Assembly: GCF_002161595.1 (NCBI RefSeq)
Contig: NZ_NFID01000007.1
Coordinates: forward strand, 62,001-126,000
Direction: 5' to 3'
DNA length: 64,000 nt
Source: Gemmiger sp. An50
GTDB lineage: Bacteria > Bacillota > Clostridia > Oscillospirales > Ruminococcaceae
The position numbers and the translations under genes are program-made. Under the pieces are notes generated by a model, which was given only the letters and a program-made list of their open reading frames with translations, had not been told where the DNA came from and did no database searches. This document shows, piece after piece, positions 1-8,838 of the stretch (position 1 is the first letter of the stretch; each line of letters opens with the position of its first letter).

Positions 1-2
1 TG

Positions 3-1253
3 GCCATCGCCTGCCTATGGGGTGTACCGGTGGCTTTCGGCCTGTTGTTCGGTACTCGGAGGATTTCCGCCCGGAACTCCGAACGAACGAAAAAAGCTGC
101 GATTCGTGTCTCCGACGGAATTCAGGAAGCTCTGGAAAATGTCCGCGAGATCCGTGCCACCAATCAGGAGGAGCGCTACCTTGATGGACTCAATACGAAG
201 ATTGACGCCCATGAGAAGGTCACCATCCAGGGTGAGCTGGGTACCGGCATCTTTGTCAATGCGGCCAGCGTTATCATGCGTCTGGGGGTAGCCACCACAA
301 TCCTGGTGGGAGCTGATTTGATTCTCTCCGGGCAGATTGACTTTATGCTACTGTTCTTGTTTCTTCTGACTATCACCCGCGTGTATGCACCTTTTGACCA
401 GAGCCTGGCTCTGATCGCTGAGATGTTTGTATCTCAAATATCCGCCGACCGCATGAACGAGATCCACGACATCCCAACAGCTGATGGTACAGAGGTATTT
501 CAGCCCAAGGGCCACGATATTGAGTTCGACCACGTGGGCTTTGCCTATGACAAGAAAAAAGTGCTGGATGGGGTGAGCTTTACCGCTCGAGAAGGCGAAG
601 TGACTGCCTTGGTAGGTCCCTCCGGATCCGGCAAAAGTACCTGTGCGCGACTGGCTGCCCGGCTGTGGGATACAACAGAGGGAACCATCAAGGTAGGCGG
701 CGTGGACATTTCTACGGTGGATCCAGAAGCATTGCTGACCGATTACTCTATGGTGTTCCAGGACGTAGTGCTCTTTGACGACACAGTGATGGAAAACATT
801 CGTTTGGGCAAGCGAGGTGCCTCCGATGAAGAAGTACGAGCCGCAGCCGCAGCAGCAAACTGTGAAGAATTCATCTGTCGCCTGCCCCAGGGGTATGATA
901 CTCCCATCGGGGAAAATGGTACAAAACTCTCTGGCGGAGAGCGGCAGCGCATCTCCATTGCCCGAGCTCTTTTGAAGAATGCCCCCATCGTCCTGCTGGA
1001 TGAGGCTACCGCCAGCCTGGATGTAGAAAACGAGACAAAGGTGCAGAGTGCACTCTCCCGCCTTTTGGCAGGCAAAACCGTTTTGGTTATTGCTCACCGA
1101 ATGCGAACTGTGGCAGGAGCCGATCACATTGTAGTTCTGGAAAATGGCCACGTAGCTGAGCAAGGCACACCTGCAGAACTGCTAAAGCACGGAGGACTCT
1201 ACCGTCGTATGGTGGAACTTCAAAACGAGAGTGCCCATTGGCAACTGAGATAA
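3..1253 (+). CDS. ABC transporter ATP-binding/permease protein, 3' part
   Basis: The frame is open from the first bases of the window, so the N-terminal half lies upstream. What remains (about 416 residues) is the end of the transmembrane domain with hydrophobic helices in its first ~150 residues, followed by a complete nucleotide-binding domain. Visible motifs are Walker A GPSGSGKST, Q-loop VFQD, signature LSGGERQR, Walker B IVLLDEAT and H-loop IAHR. Fusion of membrane and ATPase domains in one chain is typical of type IV exporters of the MDR/MsbA kind, which usually act as homo- or heterodimers. The C-terminus (ELQNESAHW) looks natural, so the gene was not cut by the element downstream. Substrate cannot be told. 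Confidence 0.9.
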   Translation, partial: AIACLWGVPVAFGLLFGTRRISARNSERTKKAAIRVSDGIQEALENVREIRATNQEERYLDGLNTKIDAHEKVTIQGELGTGIFVNAASVIMRLGVATTILVGADLILSGQIDFMLLFLFLLTITRVYAPFDQSLALIAEMFVSQISADRMNEIHDIPTADGTEVFQPKGHDIEFDHVGFAYDKKKVLDGVSFTAREGEVTALVGPSGSGKSTCARLAARLWDTTEGTIKVGGVDISTVDPEALLTDYSMVFQDVVLFDDTVMENIRLGKRGASDEEVRAAAAAANCEEFICRLPQGYDTPIGENGTKLSGGERQRISIARALLKNAPIVLLDEATASLDVENETKVQSALSRLLAGKTVLVIAHRMRTVAGADHIVVLENGHVAEQGTPAELLKHGGLYRRMVELQNESAHWQLR

Positions 1254-1626
1254 TTATTTCGTCTATTCAAGTTCAGTCAGCCTTTTCTTTGGCAACACAT
1301 CATCCTCTGGCCGTTTTACTGTGGTTTTAGTTGAGGATATCATCCTGTGACAATTCGATACCGACCATCTCTGCAATAAATACAGAGGAGAACACCTGTG
1401 GCTTTCCCCTTGCTCGGGAGTGCCGAGATATTCAATCTCCATTTGCAAAAAACAGGCGATGCGGCGCATTTTATGGCCTTTTGATAACAAAACCGGCACA
1501 GGCCGCACGACGCAATGAATCCATTCATTATTGATTCATTATGCCCCCCCAAACAGGGACAAAACGACCAGGAAAAGAAAGGTTTTGCGGGCGGTTCCGA
1601 GGTTCGGAGCCGCCCGCAAAACCGCA
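1254..1626. other. Intergenic region with no convincing gene
   Basis: About 370 bases between the ABC transporter stop and the recombinase stop. Short ORFs on both strands match nothing I recognise and lack ribosome binding sites. The only clear structure is the long inverted repeat at 1581-1623. The left end of the integrated element probably lies in or near this stretch, but I could not find a matching direct repeat at the right side, so no attachment site is called. Confidence 0.5.
1581..1623. terminator. Long inverted repeat, possible terminator
   Basis: Two 20-base arms (1581-1600 and 1604-1623) are complementary except for one T/C position that would form a G-U pair on one strand; the loop is only 3 bases. 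There is no clean T-run after it on the plus strand. It may end ABC transporter transcription or mark the element edge. Confidence 0.5.
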
Positions 1627-3132
1627 TTACAGCAACAAAAAAGCCACCAGCCTTTCGGCTGATGGCTTTGGTCCCCCGAGGGATGATAAATCCGAACGCT
1701 CGATCTGCTCAAAGGTGATCCGTTCTGCACCTTCCTTGTAGTTGAAGGTCACGAGAATGTAGTCATCGTATACGACCACACTATTGACAAAGCCATCAAT
1801 CAGCCGTCTGCGCCCTTCCAAGGTATTAGTGTCCACTTTGCGGAACTGGAGAATGTAGAACTGAATCTGCTCTCTGGTGAACTGAGGCTTTTTCATCTCT
1901 TCCTTGATGATGCTCAGTTCCAGTTTTTCTTTGGTGGCTTCCAGCTCGTCCAAACGGCGCTTAGTGGATGCGTTGAAAATACCCGCCTGGATTGCGTTGA
2001 GCATATTGTCGATTGCTTTCTCCGTATCTGCCAGCTGACGACGCAGGGAGGGCAGCTCGTTGCTTTCCTGCCCCTGTAATGCCAATGCCTGATCGACGAA
2101 ATATTCCACAAAGGCATCATCCATGATATTCCGCATGACGGAACTGACCACAGCCTGCTCCAGCGGCTCTTTCCGAACACTTTTGTGCTTAGCGGTGCAG
2201 ATTTTTCTCTTTTTGCTGTTGACGCAGCGGTAATAGTGGTATTTTCTCCCTTGGGTGCCGCTTGTCCCGCTTTCGCCCACCATCATGGCCTTACAGGTGC
2301 CGCAGAATAGCTTGGTTGTCAGCAGGTAGTCGTCCTCAGCCTTATGCCGGGCTGGGGCCTTTTTATTTTTCTTCATCTGCTCCTGCACATGCTCAAACAG
2401 GTCAGTCGGTACCAATGCAGGGATGCCATTAGGCACCACAATGTCCCGGTACTGATATTCTCCGATGTACTTTCGGTTATGTAGAACCCCGGAGATAAAA
2501 TTCAAGTCTGCCGGTTTGCCACGTACCGTTGTAACACCCAAGTCATTCAGGTGATCCACAATCTGCTTCATGGTGGAGCCGGTGTCATACATCTTGAAGA
2601 TGTCCAGCACCACTGGGGCGGTAACCGGATCAGGCTGGTAGTGCTTGTCGGCGTCAATAACAAAGCCAAAGGTAGGAGTGCCGCCGTTGTACTTGCACTT
2701 GAGGGCATTTTCTGTGTGGCCACGGATGACCTTTACGGAAAGCTCAGCAGAATAATACTCAGCCATGCCCTCCAGCATGGATTCCAGAATGATGCCCTCC
2801 GGGCCGTCAGCAATATTTTCTTTGGCGGAGACCACCCGCACACCGTTCTTTTTCAGGGCGGCTTTGTAGTGGGCACTGTCATAGCGGTTGCGGGCAAATC
2901 GGTCCAGCTTCCAGACAACCACCACATCAAACAACCCCTTGGCGCTGTCCTTGATCATCCGCTGGAAGTCGGGGCGGTTGTCTGTCTTGGCAGAGAGCGC
3001 CCGGTCAATGTACTCCTTCACCACGGTCATGCCGTTCTTGGCGCAATACTCCATGCACTCCCGGATCTGGCCGTCAATGCTCTCCTCACGCTGACCTTCG
3101 CTGGAATAGCGGGCATAAATCACAGCGTTCAC
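1627..3132 (-). CDS. Large serine recombinase (site-specific integrase/excisionase)
   Basis: A 501-residue recombinase expected to integrate and excise the element that carries it. The N-terminal resolvase domain shows the nucleophile context YARYSS (Ser10) and the arginine-rich helix KLDRFARNR (about 74-82). A Recombinase domain follows, then a zinc ribbon (CGTC and a later C-x-n-C pair, about 285-315), a coiled-coil stretch and a C-terminal domain. This is the architecture of large serine integrases of phages and clostridial integrative elements. The start sits 12 bases after the stop of the XRE gene, so the two are probably co-transcribed. The last 14 codons overlap a strong terminator, and the tail may be a read-through extension. 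No tyrosine integrase is present, so this is the best candidate for moving the 25-kb element. Confidence 0.93.
   Translation of the reverse strand: MNAVIYARYSSEGQREESIDGQIRECMEYCAKNGMTVVKEYIDRALSAKTDNRPDFQRMIKDSAKGLFDVVVVWKLDRFARNRYDSAHYKAALKKNGVRVVSAKENIADGPEGIILESMLEGMAEYYSAELSVKVIRGHTENALKCKYNGGTPTFGFVIDADKHYQPDPVTAPVVLDIFKMYDTGSTMKQIVDHLNDLGVTTVRGKPADLNFISGVLHNRKYIGEYQYRDIVVPNGIPALVPTDLFEHVQEQMKKNKKAPARHKAEDDYLLTTKLFCGTCKAMMVGESGTSGTQGRKYHYYRCVNSKKRKICTAKHKSVRKEPLEQAVVSSVMRNIMDDAFVEYFVDQALALQGQESNELPSLRRQLADTEKAIDNMLNAIQAGIFNASTKRRLDELEATKEKLELSIIKEEMKKPQFTREQIQFYILQFRKVDTNTLEGRRRLIDGFVNSVVVYDDYILVTFNYKEGAERITFEQIERSDLSSLGGPKPSAERLVAFLLL
1635..1669 (-). terminator. Rho-independent terminator overlapping the recombinase 3' end
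   Basis: On the minus strand a 13-bp stem (1657-1669 with 1640-1652, one G-U) closed by a GAAA tetraloop is followed by six T residues. It lies inside the last 14 codons of the serine recombinase frame, and the stop codon comes after the T-run. Confidence 0.75.
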
Positions 3133-3144
3133 GCTGACACCCCC

Positions 3145-3504
3145 TTACTCGTTGGATTCTTCTGAAAACATCCGCAGGACAGATTCTTTCAAGCGGTTGT
3201 AGTAGGGTGATTTCGGGTCAAAGCACATTTCCACGAACTGCTCCATCTCAGCGGCGCTCTTCCATACCTTCGGCTCATATTGATACAGCTTTCCCTGGGG
3301 CTCGTCGCAGCGTCCAAAGATGTAGTCCATGGAAACATCAAAGAAGTCCGCATATTTGCGCAGTAGATCAACCGATGGAGTTGATTGTCCATTTTCATAG
3401 CGGTTAAGGCTGGACTGAGTGATGCTTAAAAGCTCTGCCAACTTTGCTTGAGAAAGGGATAGGCTTTCCCGCAAGGCACGCAACCTTTTACCGAGTTGCT
3501 TCAT
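3145..3504 (-). CDS. XRE-family transcriptional regulator
   Basis: A 119-residue protein with an N-terminal Cro/C1 helix-turn-helix (LGKRLRALRESLSLSQAKLA, then ITQSSLNRYENGQSTPS) and a C-terminal part of unknown fold, possibly for oligomerisation. I chose the ATG at 3504 (MKQLGKR); an in-frame alternative starts three codons earlier. It lies directly upstream of the recombinase with a 12-base gap, after a good promoter (3528-3556). In related elements such proteins act as prophage-like repressors of excision. It could also control the cargo operon that ends 75 bases upstream. Family assignment is firm; target is inferred. Confidence 0.88.
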   Translation of the reverse strand: MKQLGKRLRALRESLSLSQAKLAELLSITQSSLNRYENGQSTPSVDLLRKYADFFDVSMDYIFGRCDEPQGKLYQYEPKVWKSAAEMEQFVEMCFDPKSPYYNRLKESVLRMFSEESNE

Positions 3505-3527
3505 ATCGACCACATCCTCTCACAGAC

Positions 3528-3556
3528 ATTATAGCATTTTATGAATCGATTTTAAA
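3528..3556 (-). promoter_or_regulatory. Sigma-70 type promoter for XRE-recombinase
   Basis: On the minus strand TTTAAA, 17 bases, TATAAT, about 25 bases before the XRE start. Confidence 0.65.
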
Positions 3557-3588
3557 GCAATTATTGAGTTTTATTTGGCAGAGATAAC

Positions 3589-5121
3589 TCAGCCTTGCGC
3601 TTTGTCAGATGGTAGAGGCCTTGTGGAGAAGTTATCCAAAATAGCATCGATAATGATGTCCGCATTATTTAATTCAAGGCTCTCAATAATATAAATCACG
3701 CGTTCTAATATTTTCTTCTCAGTGTTTGTCAGAGAATCAATAGTATTGAGAGCTTTATATTTTGTGGTGCCTTTGAGTTTGCCAATCAGCATATCCAATT
3801 CAGCAAAAGCAATATCCTGACAATACTGCTCAGAATCGCCGTTGATCATTGAATTAGAGACTGCCGCATGAGCTTCTTTCAGCTTTTTGGTTATCAGTCC
3901 TTTTTGAACTCCTGAGACGCCTTGATCTATTGCCGAGGCTGCTTGTTGTGCTGTTTCATTAAGCTGACTTATAGCATTCGATAGAAGCGAATTTCTCTTT
4001 AATGAAGTAGCTCTAATATCCCGCGTAATTTCTGCTGCAAGGGTCATCAACTGTTCAAAAAGAGCGAAATAAGCAGGGTTTTTTTCAAAATTGTCTCTCC
4101 GGGCATTAGGGATAAGCAGCTTGTCTATGGCAAAGATTTCACCAATAGACCATCCATTAAACCGCGCATCTTTGAAAACAACATTCAATGTTTGGTGATC
4201 TCCAATAAGAATATTTCCTTTACGCAGTCGTATACCCTTAACAGCTTTCTCGTAGATACTCCCTTTGTAGCCTGTCTTACCTAACCACCCAATAGCAGTT
4301 AATGTTTCTCGGTCATTTGGGATCTTGACAATTTGGATATCCTGAACTGTATCAGTTATACTTTTGCCTTTATCTACTATGAACTGATCGCGGTATGGTT
4401 TATATAGGGGAGCTACACGAGTGCCATACTCTAAGGAAATATTGTAGGAGCTAATAGTCAAGCCTTCATTTTGAAGGCGTTTTACGATTTCTTTTCCCCA
4501 GACAAAATCCGGGCTATATGGCACCGGTGCATTTTGCGTTAAATAATCCTCAACCTCGGCATAAGAAAGCAAGCGCGAATTTGTGTCAACGCCATCTAAC
4601 TGCACAGAAAAATAATGTTCTTCGTCTTTTTCAGGTTTAGTTAACGTCGTATACACGCTTTCAAGCACATCAACAACTGTTACATCAGCACGGGAATCGT
4701 CTGCCAACACCTCGGCCAGTTTAGAAGCATCAATGATTATCTGCGTGGCAATGGCTTCGCCCTTATATGAAGTGGTGAAGGTCAATCGTTTGCAATAACT
4801 CAAAGCTGATAATCGACCAATCCCACGGAAACCACGAGAGCTTTCTGATGACTTTTTAGAATTGCCTATACTAATCAGTGTCTTTTCAACTTCTGATGCC
4901 GGAATACCAAGACCGTTGTCAGAAATAACGATCTGATTCTCTGTCGGTACTAATTTTACTACGATTTGTTCTGAACCTAAAGTCATTACACCAGCACGAA
5001 TTGCTTCATCTACGGAATCTACACTATTCTGTATGTATTCTCTGAACACAACATAAGGATCTGAATACATCCCCGACGTGAGAGACTCTAATGTGTGTTT
5101 TCCTATTACTATGCTCCTCAT
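3589..5121 (-). CDS. GHKL/HSP90-like ATPase, cluster gene 8
   Basis: A 510-residue protein with a Bergerat-fold ATPase. The N-box EYIQNSVDS (Glu28, Asn32) carries the residues that bind Mg and activate water; G1 box DNGLGIP (68-74) and G2 box FRGIGRLS (98-105) bind ATP. The layout resembles HSP90, MutL and MORC-type proteins, which close around DNA or protein clients on ATP binding. The last ~130 residues are helical and coiled-coil-like. It is a clear paralog of the protein at 17814-19334: both share ESLT(S/T)GMYSDP, KGNILIGD and IPNARRD. It is the last gene of the cargo operon and overlaps the preceding radical SAM stop (TAATG). I infer an ATP-driven clamp or sensor in defence. Confidence 0.85.
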   Translation of the reverse strand: MRSIVIGKHTLESLTSGMYSDPYVVFREYIQNSVDSVDEAIRAGVMTLGSEQIVVKLVPTENQIVISDNGLGIPASEVEKTLISIGNSKKSSESSRGFRGIGRLSALSYCKRLTFTTSYKGEAIATQIIIDASKLAEVLADDSRADVTVVDVLESVYTTLTKPEKDEEHYFSVQLDGVDTNSRLLSYAEVEDYLTQNAPVPYSPDFVWGKEIVKRLQNEGLTISSYNISLEYGTRVAPLYKPYRDQFIVDKGKSITDTVQDIQIVKIPNDRETLTAIGWLGKTGYKGSIYEKAVKGIRLRKGNILIGDHQTLNVVFKDARFNGWSIGEIFAIDKLLIPNARRDNFEKNPAYFALFEQLMTLAAEITRDIRATSLKRNSLLSNAISQLNETAQQAASAIDQGVSGVQKGLITKKLKEAHAAVSNSMINGDSEQYCQDIAFAELDMLIGKLKGTTKYKALNTIDSLTNTEKKILERVIYIIESLELNNADIIIDAILDNFSTRPLPSDKAQG

Positions 5122-7169
5122 TATTTCTCTCCTAAAAAGTTCTCCAGCTTGATCTGGATGTTCTTTGTGATTGTCTTTGTGACTTTTTTCAGGACGGCTT
5201 GACCTTTCTCTGTATCAACCGCAGAAAGAAGTAATGATTCAAACTTCTCGATATGGGTAGCAAGAATAGAAGCCATTTCTGTCATATCCATTTCAAGAAT
5301 ATACTTTTGAGCTATGTCATGCTCATCTTTCGATAGTACATCTAAGTCAACAAAACGTCTATACACACGAATCAACTCAAAGTCAATGTAGCCGATACCT
5401 TCTTTTTTTGAAATCATATCCCATTTGCTTAACTGCTTATCTACGGCGAAATCGGATATAACGAGGCGCTTTAGCAGATCAGAAACTCCATCCCTACCAA
5501 AGAATTCTGCGAAGTTCTTGAAAATATAGTTTTGCTGCACCTCGCTTTCAGCAACGATATCGAGTATATCCTTGTATAAATCCGGACACTCTTCGATAAT
5601 AAATGCTTTGACTATAGAGTATGTCGGGGAATTCTTGTCTATCATACCGAGAAGAGCAACCAATCTCGGTGTGGTGAGATATAGGATATAAAGTTTCCGC
5701 TGGATGGTGGAGGTTATTCCCAGCACTTTTTCTGGCAAATACTCATTGTCACCAATTAGATTTATGAAATCTTCATGTTCATCACCGAGCTGAGTGTACA
5801 ACGAGTTCCACATCTGGATTTTCTTTTGATCTCGCTCCCAGCCTGCCTTGCGAATAGCAAACTGTTCCTCTGTTTCAGAAGCTTTTCCCCTGGATTTTGT
5901 GCTGATTTTACCTCTGGCTGCAATCAACTTTTCAGGCATACTAAGGAATCTCACAAAATCATCAGCACTTTTTCCAAAGTCAGCCTCAAAGAAGCTCCTG
6001 CTACAAACACCTTTACCTTGTGTCGGAACAAGCATTCTTTGAACTGCTCTCAGAAATTTTGCATTCCATTGGGAGCCAACATATCCTCGCTCATGCGCAG
6101 AAAGCGGGATGTATCTCATAGGAAATGAAAAGGCTGCTATGCGCTCCGCCTTTCCGTACTCTGCATTAAGCTCATCCAGCAAATCTAGCGTGATCTTCAT
6201 TCTGTCGTAAAGATCAGCCGGTGTGTCTGCGTGATATTTTTTACCTTTTCCTCCGAAATCCTCGCTGTTGTATAGAACATAGTTTGAAAGCTCTGTTATG
6301 CCATTCTTTGCGCAAAGGCGGAGAGCCCTTTCATAAATGTCTCTATCTTCAATATGGTCAAATGCGACTCTCGCCGGTCTTAAAGCAATCTCACCAAGCC
6401 GTTTTGCTTTTTCCTCTGTAAGGAACAATGCATCAAGTCCTTGGTTGAAATCAACATATCGCTGAACAATCTTTCCCGTCCGAGGATTCTTGTATGTCGC
6501 TCCTTTTCCAAAACCTGCGGCAATGATGTCATCAATAATATCATTGAAACGGGGAGAGCGAAGCACATTGTTGTCCATTAAAATAAGATCTTTTTTCGGG
6601 CCGAATCTCTCGTCGATAGCCTTGATACGATCCTTGATATCAATATACGGGATGAATTTCGGCTCTAATGTCTGTACGGCACAGAAACCGCACTTGTTCC
6701 CACAGCCTTTTGTTGCGCTCAAAAAATAAGCATTATTAAAAGGATAAACATAATCTATGTCTTCAAGCATTGAATAGTCCGGAGTGATCTGGTCTATACA
6801 CTCATCCCCTGGAAGGCCTAATTTTCCTGGCTCATTCAGAAGTCCGCATACAGGCTGGATCCCGGTTTCTTCGTATATTTGATCCGGGAGCATGGTGGCA
6901 GCTATACCGCCAACTACAATCTTGTCCGTTGAATCAACGAGGGTCTTAGCGTATTCGATTGCTTCAATCGTTACCTTCCACTCAAATGTAAATAGGGATG
7001 TGACATATACACGATCCCATTTTGTTCCGGAGAGTGCTTCTGGAAGCTTGCCCTTTGTAAATCTCACATAGTCATGAAGGATATTCTTGTGGAAGAAGGA
7101 TATCTTCATCAATCCAAGCGGCGGTTGTTTGCATTTGTAATCAGGTTCAATAAGTAAAATATTTGCCAT
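5121..7169 (-). CDS. Radical SAM protein with B12-binding-like N-terminal domain
   Basis: A 682-residue protein. The start MANILLIEPD and the Rossmann-like first ~130 residues (VVGGIAATMLPDQ) resemble the cobalamin-binding domain of B12 radical SAM enzymes, but the DxHxxG motif for base-off cobalamin is not visible. The radical SAM motif is CGNKCGFC (Cys156, 160, 163), which would hold the 4Fe-4S cluster. The C-terminal ~300 residues are of unknown fold and helical. I chose ATG 7169, preceded by AGGTGA, over the upstream in-frame ATG at 7178; either way it overlaps the upstream helicase gene. Such an enzyme could modify DNA, RNA or a nucleotide in the defence system. That role is inference; the family is clear. 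Confidence 0.85.
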   Translation of the reverse strand: MANILLIEPDYKCKQPPLGLMKISFFHKNILHDYVRFTKGKLPEALSGTKWDRVYVTSLFTFEWKVTIEAIEYAKTLVDSTDKIVVGGIAATMLPDQIYEETGIQPVCGLLNEPGKLGLPGDECIDQITPDYSMLEDIDYVYPFNNAYFLSATKGCGNKCGFCAVQTLEPKFIPYIDIKDRIKAIDERFGPKKDLILMDNNVLRSPRFNDIIDDIIAAGFGKGATYKNPRTGKIVQRYVDFNQGLDALFLTEEKAKRLGEIALRPARVAFDHIEDRDIYERALRLCAKNGITELSNYVLYNSEDFGGKGKKYHADTPADLYDRMKITLDLLDELNAEYGKAERIAAFSFPMRYIPLSAHERGYVGSQWNAKFLRAVQRMLVPTQGKGVCSRSFFEADFGKSADDFVRFLSMPEKLIAARGKISTKSRGKASETEEQFAIRKAGWERDQKKIQMWNSLYTQLGDEHEDFINLIGDNEYLPEKVLGITSTIQRKLYILYLTTPRLVALLGMIDKNSPTYSIVKAFIIEECPDLYKDILDIVAESEVQQNYIFKNFAEFFGRDGVSDLLKRLVISDFAVDKQLSKWDMISKKEGIGYIDFELIRVYRRFVDLDVLSKDEHDIAQKYILEMDMTEMASILATHIEKFESLLLSAVDTEKGQAVLKKVTKTITKNIQIKLENFLGEK

Positions 7170-8835
7170 GTTTTTCACCTAAAATTGCCTTGCATTTCGT
7201 GTTTAGAATATATAAATAATACCTTGCACGAGTGATAGCAACATATTCCTTTCTTTTATCAATGGTCGAGGACGGAATATCAGTAAACTCATGGGTCAAA
7301 TAGATTACTACATCGGATTCCAGACCTTTGAATTCTTCTGCCGTCTTAAAGCATATTTCGTTTTCTGCAACATCCTTGTAATGCTTAAACACAAGGTTAT
7401 ATGCGCCAATACGCTGTTCTCCTGCGAGGATAGAATTTGCATAGGGCACATCTGAGACGATTACAATCGATTCTTCCGAAACGTACTCCTTCTGAACAAG
7501 ACGATTGACAATCAAACTAAGTGCCTTTACTGCTTGTGAGGGCTTGCTATAGTTATGTATCTCAGGATGAACGCCCACGATACTATTAGCTACTGTATCA
7601 TGTCCCAAGTTGGTGCGTTCAACTGCGCATTGATATATACTGCCGGTATTGCGGATATTGTATCTGAGAACATAGGGCGGAGCATCGATAGCGAAAGCAT
7701 TCTCGAAGTCCATCTCAAAGACATTCTGATTTTTGTCGTAAAACACATAGAGCGATGAGTCGCTATCATTTATCAGCAAGCTACGAATAGCCAAACCCAT
7801 ATCAATGTCAAAGTCTTGAGCTTCATCTACGACTATTGAATCGTATTTTGCGTCATTAGGGACATCATCCATGTACTCGAAACAGCACTTATTCCCGTTT
7901 GAGTTTACTGGCAAAGTCTCATATTGCTCACCTAAAAGGCTTTGCATTAGTTCTGCATATGTGTAAACATCAATCTTTGAATAATGTGCTACTTTTGATT
8001 TGACAAAGGCAGCCAATTCCTCGTTACAACAGGTAAATAACACTCTTTTTTCATTGAGTGCATCTTGAACAGCTTTTTTGATTCCAATAAAGGTTTTTCC
8101 TGTTCCAGCACCGCCAACAATTTGTACTTGCCTATAGTTATGCAGACAGTCCAAAATGGAGTCTTGCACAAAGTCAATTTTGGAGAACTCTTTCTCCTTG
8201 ATCGGAATAAGCGCACCTGCGGCAGCGGACATGGATATCTGCTTATTTATTGCAGTTAAAAATCGAGTGCGCTGCTCTGCGGAGAATGGAATGGTAATGT
8301 TCCGCTTGTTCTTCCAATAGTGGAAAATCTGATTGATTTTCTCCCTCAAAGAAGACATATCGTTCAGGTCGATTGTAGTTTCCGGTGGCGCATCTTGCGC
8401 TAACTGAGAACCGATAGCGTATCTTGGGAAAGCAACAGCAAAACCATATACGCCATTATAATTTTGATTAAATTCAGAGACAAAATAGTTTCTAAAGTGC
8501 CTCATGCTTTTTTCTGCTTGCTCGTAAGGGCTGCATTTCAATTCACGGCTACTGGAATTGCTTGGACTATAATCCTCTATAAGCGTCCATTTACCATCAT
8601 TGACAGTGATCCCGGTCCCGCCCTTCACTTCTATAGTAATAAACCCAAAAGACGGATCGAAAACTAGAAAATCACTTTCGCTGTCGATTCTCTTATTTTC
8701 GACGGTTTCAAACCAGCGAACAGAATAAAAAACCTGATACTTGTCTGGAAGCTGCTCCTTCAAAGCATAATACAAGTCTTTTTCTGTTGGCGTATAATCG
8801 TAGTTTTCGATATCAACCGGGTGCATCACTGCCAT
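7147..8835 (-). CDS. NERD nuclease domain fused to a UvrD/SF1-type helicase
   Basis: A 562-residue protein. Residues 1-130 look like a NERD domain, a PD-(D/E)xK nuclease fold: SESDFLVF (Asp55 region) followed by ITIEVKGG (Glu-x-Lys). The rest is a superfamily 1 helicase: Walker A GGAGTGKT (241-248), Walker B VVDEAQDF (335-342), a late motif AEEFKGLESDVVIYL and the C-terminal VAITRARYYLYI. Known relatives include NERD-UvrD proteins found in defence islands. The start at 8835 has a GGAGGAATAAATT leader that overlaps the stop of the preceding DrmB-like gene, so translation is probably coupled. It likely unwinds and cuts DNA; targets are unknown. Confidence 0.88.
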   Translation of the reverse strand: MAVMHPVDIENYDYTPTEKDLYYALKEQLPDKYQVFYSVRWFETVENKRIDSESDFLVFDPSFGFITIEVKGGTGITVNDGKWTLIEDYSPSNSSSRELKCSPYEQAEKSMRHFRNYFVSEFNQNYNGVYGFAVAFPRYAIGSQLAQDAPPETTIDLNDMSSLREKINQIFHYWKNKRNITIPFSAEQRTRFLTAINKQISMSAAAGALIPIKEKEFSKIDFVQDSILDCLHNYRQVQIVGGAGTGKTFIGIKKAVQDALNEKRVLFTCCNEELAAFVKSKVAHYSKIDVYTYAELMQSLLGEQYETLPVNSNGNKCCFEYMDDVPNDAKYDSIVVDEAQDFDIDMGLAIRSLLINDSDSSLYVFYDKNQNVFEMDFENAFAIDAPPYVLRYNIRNTGSIYQCAVERTNLGHDTVANSIVGVHPEIHNYSKPSQAVKALSLIVNRLVQKEYVSEESIVIVSDVPYANSILAGEQRIGAYNLVFKHYKDVAENEICFKTAEEFKGLESDVVIYLTHEFTDIPSSTIDKRKEYVAITRARYYLYILNTKCKAILGEKHGKYFTY

Positions 8836-8838
8836 AAT

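Noticed and set aside
1331-1741. Several 60-95 codon ORFs downstream of the ABC transporter
   Set aside because: They overlap each other and the long inverted repeat, lack ribosome binding sites and show no protein-like pattern.
5121-7169. Viperin-type antiviral nucleotide synthase
   Set aside because: The protein is about twice the viperin size, has a B12-domain-like N-terminus and its cysteine motif context differs from viperins.
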